Below the pieces are notes generated by a model. The model saw only the letters and a program-made list of their open reading frames with translations. It ran no database searches and was not told the origin of the DNA. From Eubacterium sp. (GTDB taxonomy: Bacteria > Bacillota > Clostridia > Lachnospirales > Lachnospiraceae), in NCBI GenBank assembly GCA_016292095.1, contig JAEFAB010000007.1:105240-153584 (forward strand): a DNA stretch of 48,345 nt, read 5' to 3'. Each line of letters begins with the position of its first letter. Within the stretch, counting starts at the first letter, position 1. Below are positions 43,911 through 48,345 of this stretch, in pieces. The position numbers were made by a program, and so were the translations under genes.

Positions 43911-45275
43911 ATGACAGAGAAATTATTTTTAGAGGCAGAAGATATAGCGGAGATTCTTCATATATCAAGAGGGAAGAGTTTACTTTTGATATCAGAGAAG
44001 GTAAGAAGACAGGAACTGACTTCTCTTCCGGTACATTCAATCACAACAATTGATGTGGTGCCGGTACCTAAAGATATCACTATGAAAATCTTACAGAAAA
44101 AGTATTTAGGCATTGAGTCTGAGATTATCAGACAGCAGAGAACACGAAACAGAAACAATGATTTTTCATCCGATATTTCATACAACACTAAGGTACAAAA
44201 GATGAGTGTGCAGAAGATGATGGATGATGTCAGAGAAAATGATGAGAGCCTGTTTTTCGTTGGTGTGACAATGGTTATTATGGGAAAGGATAAGGAAGAA
44301 CTGGATAGTGTTATGGAAACAGTGCAGACTATCGCAAGAAGTAGTGGATGTGCTATAGATACTTGTGATTACAGACAGAGAGAAGCTCTTAACACAACAC
44401 TTCCTATTGGTGTTCGTCAGATCGAAACTATGAGAACTATGCTTACTCAGAGTTTAGCAGTGCTTATGCATTTTAATGTGCAGGAGCTATGCGATAAGAA
44501 TGGTATTTATTATGGAATTAATCAAGTTTCAAAAAATATCATTGTAGGAAACAGAAAGAAGTTGCTTAACGGTAACGGATTTATCTTTGGTGTGTCCGGG
44601 GCAGGTAAATCATTCCAAGCAAAGATGGAAATGGGTTCGGTGTTATTGTCTACAGATGACGATGTAATCGTTGTGGATCCAATGCATGAATATGAAGACC
44701 TAGCTAAGAAATACAAAGGAACTTACGTCAATATTTCAACGAACACAAAGAACTATATCAATCCAATGGATATGGATGTGTGGAACCTTGATCCGCTCGA
44801 TTCTAAAGGCTGGGTTAGAGATAAATGTCAGCTGATGCTTAGTATCTGTGAGCAGAGCATGGGAGAAATCAGCGCACAACAGCGTTCAATTATTTCTCGT
44901 TGTGTCAAGGATTTGTATATGGAGATTGATCGAAGCAAAGAGAAGTATATTCCTACAATGGAAGAACTCTACAACAGACTTTTAGAGCAGGAAGAACCAG
45001 AGGCAAGGGACGTGGCCCTTGGTCTTGAAATCTTTGTTACCGGAGCTCTTAATACCTTCAATCATCAGACCAATGTAGATGTGGATGACAGATTTATAGT
45101 TTATGGTATCAGAAATCTTGGAGAGGCACTTGCTCCGCTAGCAATGCTTGTTATGCTTGAAGCAATTCAGCAAAAGATTATTGAAAATGGAGAAGAAGGT
45201 AGATCGACTTGGCTCTATGTAGATGAAGTGCATGTGCTTCTTCGCTCTCCGTTTAGTACAGATTACTTACAGTAG
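43911..45275 (+). CDS. excisionase-like HTH fused to VirB4/TraE conjugation ATPase, stopped by in-frame TAG
   Basis: 454 residues from ATG 43911, which has AAAGGAG 8 bases away. The first 23 residues (MTEKLFLEAEDIAEILHISR...) match the start of excisionase-type HTH proteins of conjugative elements. Reading then passes directly into the middle of a Tn916/CTn-type VirB4 (TraE) ATPase: VPVPKDIT, TLPIGVRQIETMRTMLTQSLAVLMHFN, Walker A GVSGAGKS and Walker B WLYVDEVHVLL. The N-terminal third of VirB4 is missing, so a deletion joined two element genes. A TAG (45273-45275) cuts the frame just before the conserved WKKVRKQGG. Unlikely to be functional. Confidence 0.82.
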   Translation: MTEKLFLEAEDIAEILHISRGKSLLLISEKVRRQELTSLPVHSITTIDVVPVPKDITMKILQKKYLGIESEIIRQQRTRNRNNDFSSDISYNTKVQKMSVQKMMDDVRENDESLFFVGVTMVIMGKDKEELDSVMETVQTIARSSGCAIDTCDYRQREALNTTLPIGVRQIETMRTMLTQSLAVLMHFNVQELCDKNGIYYGINQVSKNIIVGNRKKLLNGNGFIFGVSGAGKSFQAKMEMGSVLLSTDDDVIVVDPMHEYEDLAKKYKGTYVNISTNTKNYINPMDMDVWNLDPLDSKGWVRDKCQLMLSICEQSMGEISAQQRSIISRCVKDLYMEIDRSKEKYIPTMEELYNRLLEQEEPEARDVALGLEIFVTGALNTFNHQTNVDVDDRFIVYGIRNLGEALAPLAMLVMLEAIQQKIIENGEEGRSTWLYVDEVHVLLRSPFSTDYLQ

Positions 45276-45626
45276 ATGTGGAAGAAGGTAAGAAAGCAAG
45301 GAGGACTGTGTACCGGTATTACTCAGAATATCATAGACGTACTTAGAAGTGAAACTGCAACTACGATGCTTTCGAACTCAGCGTTTGTGTTGCTTCTTAA
45401 CCAGTCAAGTAAGGATATTGAAAAAATCACAGAGGCATTGGAGATAAGTCCTGAGCAGCTTAATTATGTGATTGATAGTCCTTCTGGTACTGGATTGTTG
45501 AGGTTTGGTAAGAAGATAGTACCGTTTGATAATACGGTGAAGAAGGGCAGTGAGTTGTATAATCTTTATAATACGAATATGTATGAGAAGATGGAGAAAA
45601 ATATGATTGACAGCAGGCGTGTCTAA
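45276..45626 (+). pseudogene. C-terminal remainder of the VirB4/TraE ATPase
   Basis: The same frame continues after the TAG with MWKKVRKQGGLCTGITQN, SNSAFVLLLNQS and SPSGTGLLRFGKKIVPF, the conserved C-terminal end of VirB4. No ribosome site precedes the ATG at 45276. It is the 3' part of the gene above, separated by one nonsense codon. Confidence 0.82.
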
Positions 45627-45664
45627 CAATACACTTAAAACAAAAAACTATAAGGAGAAAACAA

Positions 45665-46291
45665 ATGAATTCGTTGTTGTTAGATAATTGGGTGATGCAA
45701 CAAGTTGCAGTTGATGTATTTGACTTTAAATCAGGTGTTTCAGAAACACTTTCACATTTTCTCTCAAGTATTATTTTGTGGGATGAGGTTTGTTATGAAC
45801 AAAATGAAAATTCAATCTATTGGAGCGATCTTGCGACTAATGACTTGATGGATTTTTTAAAGCCAATAGAGTGTAATCCTAATGTTAAGGAAAAAGTAGA
45901 GAGAAAGGCTGGTGACTTATATAATGAATCATTTTGTGAACATGATCAACAGACGGCAGAGGGGGCTATAAAATACTGGTTATTAAGCAATAGTTTAGGT
46001 TGCGATTATTTTCCGGCTAAAGACAGACAGGATTTTTTAAGGGCAAACTTTTTAAATAAGGAAGATTACAAAAATATCCTCAATAGATTGGAATATATGA
46101 ATCCGTTAGATAATAGCATTAGAGAGGCTTACAGCGAGCTTGCAGAGAATTTACAATTTTTACAATTAGAATTGCATAGGCCAGTTCTAACAGATTATAT
46201 TGTTCAAAACACGCCTAGTAACATGTCGTATATCGATTATGCAATAAATATTAGAGAAGATAAACAAATAAAAAATTTAGAAAATATTTAG
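45665..46291 (+). CDS. unknown cargo protein, first frame of a frameshifted gene
   Basis: 208 residues, with AAGGAG before the ATG. Acidic and helical, no signal peptide; no family recognised. It sits between conjugation genes, where accessory cargo is often found. The frame ends at a TAG in an ATTT sequence (46286-46291). Reading one base back continues as GKIETEIS for 60 more codons, so the ancestral protein was longer (about 287 residues). Confidence 0.55.
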   Translation: MNSLLLDNWVMQQVAVDVFDFKSGVSETLSHFLSSIILWDEVCYEQNENSIYWSDLATNDLMDFLKPIECNPNVKEKVERKAGDLYNESFCEHDQQTAEGAIKYWLLSNSLGCDYFPAKDRQDFLRANFLNKEDYKNILNRLEYMNPLDNSIREAYSELAENLQFLQLELHRPVLTDYIVQNTPSNMSYIDYAINIREDKQIKNLENI

Positions 46292-46526
46292 GGAAAATCG
46301 AGACTGAAATATCGAACAATAATTATCTTGCTGCAATGCAATTATCTAGGGAGTCAAAATCTGTTGTTGAGGAAATAATAAAAGTAAAGGATAAAATTGG
46401 AGATGTCGTAATATCTGCATCAATTACGCCATCTATTAGTTTTGAAAAAAACATACCAATAAAAAAAATCATATAACTTTTATTAAGGAACTTGCCGATT
46501 TTGCATTTGAAAGAAGAAAAATGTGA
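46288..46526 (+). pseudogene. frameshifted 3' remnant of the cargo gene at 45665
   Basis: The -1 frame reads from 46288 to a TAA at 46474-46476. An eight-A run (46461-46468) offers a second slip: with nine A, reading goes on through HITFIKELADFAFERRKM to TGA at 46524-46526. Two single-base losses therefore separate three pieces of one gene. Confidence 0.5.
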
Positions 46527-46642
46527 TTATTTAGGAAAAGGATTCCTAAAATTATTAATCATATTCTTGCGACATAAATTGATATATGTTACTAATAAGG
46601 TGATTTTTTACTTTACTAGTGGTCAATAGAATGAGTGGATAA

Positions 46643-46697
46643 ATAAAAGATGTCTTTCAAATTATGCAATGCATACATAATGGAAGGCATCTTTTAT
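46643..46697 (+). repeat. long hairpin element, copy 1
   Basis: An outer 16-bp stem (46643-46658 with 46682-46697, two G-T pairs) is followed by an AA bulge and an inner 6-bp stem (46661-46666 with 46676-46681). It lies about 115 bases after the first cargo gene. The outer sequence is shared almost exactly with copy 2 at 48102-48154. The rest of 46527-46844 shows only palindromes (GACATGTC at 46796, CCGCGG near 46815) and no gene. Confidence 0.75.
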
Positions 46698-46844
46698 GAT
46701 TAAAGTAGAATAAATGACATATTAATTTTTGATAAAAAAGAATATAGGCTAGATAAAGATATCATTTTGATATATTATATCCTTATAACTTCGTTGACAT
46801 GTCAGGTCGCTTAACCGCGGCACTTATTAACGGAGGTTTATGAT

Positions 46845-47408
46845 ATGAGTAAAAGGATTAAAAAAGAACAGAGTCAGGGTAATAAAAAACTTGAATTCAA
46901 GAAAAAAACAGCGGATTATATTGATACTATGATTCGAAATGCAGAAAAAGGGCCATCTGGTTTTTGGACAGAAGATTATGAGGGGTGTGGAAATCCAGAT
47001 ATCTTTCCCGAATTTAATGAAGGACTTACGCATGGACGATTAATTCAGAAAGAGCACTTTCTGTGTCCGTGGAATACCGCTGTATTATTTGGAGAAGGTA
47101 GAGGAAATATATCAACTGGATGTTATCATAGTTGTTCTATCAAAGAAGCAAAATATCTTTCTGCGGAGATGATTGAAGAGGTCTTAATCAAATTCAAGAA
47201 AAATATGATGGATGGAAAATATGATTCTAAAAAAGATATTGAGCCACTTCTTTCTAATAAGATGAAGGAATACATTGAGTCTGCTAAAATTGTTGAAAGA
47301 AAAGCAGAGGAAAAAAGCGTAATAAGGAATATGAATTACGAAAGAAAAAAGCCAAAGGGTTGCTTGAAAAATTTAAAGATGACAAGGCTGCACAAGAATT
47401 CATATTAA
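46845..47408 (+). CDS. unknown cargo protein, first frame of a frameshifted gene
   Basis: 187 residues as read, with CGGAGG before the ATG. The first about 156 residues are credible: basic at the start, then FWTEDYEGCGNPDIFPEFN and a Cys/His cluster GCYHSC. A six-A run (47311-47316) then shifts the frame, and the last 30 residues are artefact. With seven A, reading joins the next frame (EEKKRNKEYELRKKKAKG), giving one protein of about 389 residues. No family recognised; the cysteines may bind metal. Confidence 0.5.
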   Translation: MSKRIKKEQSQGNKKLEFKKKTADYIDTMIRNAEKGPSGFWTEDYEGCGNPDIFPEFNEGLTHGRLIQKEHFLCPWNTAVLFGEGRGNISTGCYHSCSIKEAKYLSAEMIEEVLIKFKKNMMDGKYDSKKDIEPLLSNKMKEYIESAKIVERKAEEKSVIRNMNYERKKPKGCLKNLKMTRLHKNSY

Positions 47409-48010
47409 ACTGTTATGAGCAAGATGTAGTGGCTAATAGTTATGAATTTGGAACAATCAACTTTTCACCTAAAAGCAAGGATGAGGTAGTTGGAGCCGAT
47501 AAAATGTCATATGATGACTATATTGAGGTTCAAATTAAAACTGCTAAGCAATGTAGATACGATTTCCAAAATTGTTTCTACAACACTCCGATGGAGTTTA
47601 AAGGATGTATTGAAAAAAAGAATTCTAAAAGAGTTTGCTTTGAAAGAATATTTGTAACAGGTATGTTCTCTAGTGGATTTGATATGTTTGATGGAAAAGA
47701 AGATCATGTCTGGATGGATATTAAAGGCTTTGAAAACCTGAAAGAAGGAGATTGTGTATCTTTTTTTGCAGAAGTATATCGATATATCAAAACCGGTAAT
47801 GGAAAAGCTATTGATTTTGGATTGAGAAATCCAGAAGGAATTAAAGTGATTGATCCGTATGCGTTGCCAACTGATGAGGAATTGAAAATGCAGTCAATTA
47901 ATATGATTATTTGTGAATCATGTTATTTGAATGAAATGTGCGATAGAATGAATTGCATAAGGAACAAAAAAGAATTGGCAAGATTAAGGGAAAGTATGAT
48001 GAAACTCTAA
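47360..48010 (+). CDS. unknown cargo protein, second frame (3' part of the gene at 46845)
   Basis: 216 residues from a TTG without a ribosome site; the same frame is open upstream to about 47297, overlapping the first frame. It contains an OB-fold-like basic stretch (VWMDIKGFENLKEGDCVSFF) and a C-terminal cysteine motif C-x2-C-x5-C-x4-C (CESCYLNEMCDRMNC) that could bind zinc or an iron-sulfur cluster. It is best read as the C-terminal half of the preceding gene. Confidence 0.5.
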   Translation: MLEKFKDDKAAQEFILNCYEQDVVANSYEFGTINFSPKSKDEVVGADKMSYDDYIEVQIKTAKQCRYDFQNCFYNTPMEFKGCIEKKNSKRVCFERIFVTGMFSSGFDMFDGKEDHVWMDIKGFENLKEGDCVSFFAEVYRYIKTGNGKAIDFGLRNPEGIKVIDPYALPTDEELKMQSINMIICESCYLNEMCDRMNCIRNKKELARLRESMMKL

Positions 48011-48101
48011 ATAATAATGAATAAAACATCACTACAAAGGTAACTTTTTTACCTTGTCAGTGAGCAACAAAACAATTGAATATAGTTATAATAAGAATCA
48101 T

Positions 48102-48156
48102 AAAAGATGTCTTTCAAATTACGCAGTATTAGTGCGCAGTGGAAGGCATCTTTTTT
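48102..48156 (+). repeat. long hairpin element, copy 2
   Basis: A 14-bp outer stem (48102-48115 with 48141-48154) is identical to the same arms of copy 1, with the same AA bulge and an inner stem (ATT-A-CGCA with TGCG-C-AGT). The inner bases differ from copy 1 but still pair. TTTTTT at the end makes it a good terminator of the cargo gene ending at 48010. Confidence 0.75.
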
Positions 48157-48345
48157 GCTTTTTTACAGGGAAAGGACAGTAATGAAAACAAAAAGAATCT
48201 AAAAGCAGTATTCGATGATATGTGTAAGTATTCTACAGAGATTGTTACCAAGACCAAGGGCAAGGGTAAAAAGAAGAAAACTACCAAGACTCTTCAGGTA
48301 AAAGTAACGCTTAAAACTTACTATGACATGATGAATGAATACAAC
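48154..48345 (+). pseudogene. CD1107-like mobile-element cell-wall hydrolase, 5'-truncated and cut by the window end
   Basis: In one open frame the DNA reads NKKNLKAVFDDMCKYSTEIV, then a Lys-rich stretch and VKVTLKTYYDMMNEYN. This resembles an internal part of the CD1107/NlpC-type wall hydrolases of Tn916- and CTn-like elements. There is no start codon in this frame after the hairpin, and upstream the frame runs into the T-run of hairpin copy 2. The gene therefore seems to have lost its 5' end where the cargo segment joins. Confidence 0.6.

Noticed and set aside
46767-46830. Promoter for the cargo gene at 46845
   Set aside because: TTGATA-TATAAC has only 11 bases between the boxes, and the perfect TTGACA at 46794 has no -10 at 16-19 bases.
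1-48345. CRISPR arrays, tRNA or rRNA genes
   Set aside because: No regularly spaced repeats, tRNA T-loop patterns or rRNA cores were seen on either strand.

Overview
The window looks like a low-GC Gram-positive gut anaerobe of the Lachnospiraceae (Clostridia). This rests on strong AGGAGG ribosome sites, TATAAT promoters, intrinsic terminators, a GAAC-N4-GTTC LexA box, secreted proteins with lysine-rich Fn3-like tails, and a Tn916/CTn-like conjugative element remnant. Family assignment is by eye only. I saw no tRNA, rRNA or CRISPR.

Region 1 (1-6.2 kb) is chromosomal housekeeping. It holds a two-component pair on the minus strand (partial kinase plus OmpR/PhoB-type regulator), mutS2, and then yhaM and rlmD on the plus strand.

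Region 2 (6.2-24.8 kb) is an extracellular-protein island. An AraC-type regulator diverges from an operon carrying a beta-helix/GH128 beta-1,3-glucanase (split by a one-base slip in a poly-A run), a secreted transglutaminase-like protein and a beta-lactamase-fold serine hydrolase. These are followed by secreted Fn3, leucine-rich-repeat/Big2, GH25 (also broken at a poly-A run) and 1219-residue discoidin-repeat proteins, a DegV protein, and a secreted metallo-beta-lactamase-fold protein. Most share a polycationic C-terminal Fn3-like tail that may bind the wall.

Region 3 (24.8-43.6 kb) is mostly core. It holds an acyl-ACP thioesterase, cvfB, a CUT1 sugar-transporter ATPase with a CdaR-like regulator, an ftsE-ftsX-PcsB-like hydrolase-S41 protease division module, a PII-like protein with a cation/proton antiporter, LexA-controlled uvrB-uvrA, a strongly structured unidentified RNA locus (about 40974-41322), a hotdog thioesterase and guaA.

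Region 4 (43.6 kb to the end) is a decayed integrative conjugative element abutting the 3' end of guaA. It has tandem AGGCAACA repeats resembling integrase arm sites and an excisionase-like N-terminus fused in frame to a VirB4/TraE ATPase interrupted by TAG. Two unrecognised cargo genes with frameshifts are each followed by a copy of the same long hairpin, and a 5'-truncated CD1107-like mobile-element gene runs off the window.

The main second-look items are the structured RNA, the paired hairpins around the cargo genes, the shared cationic tails, and repeated one-base slips in homopolymers, which could be phase variation, decay or sequencing error.
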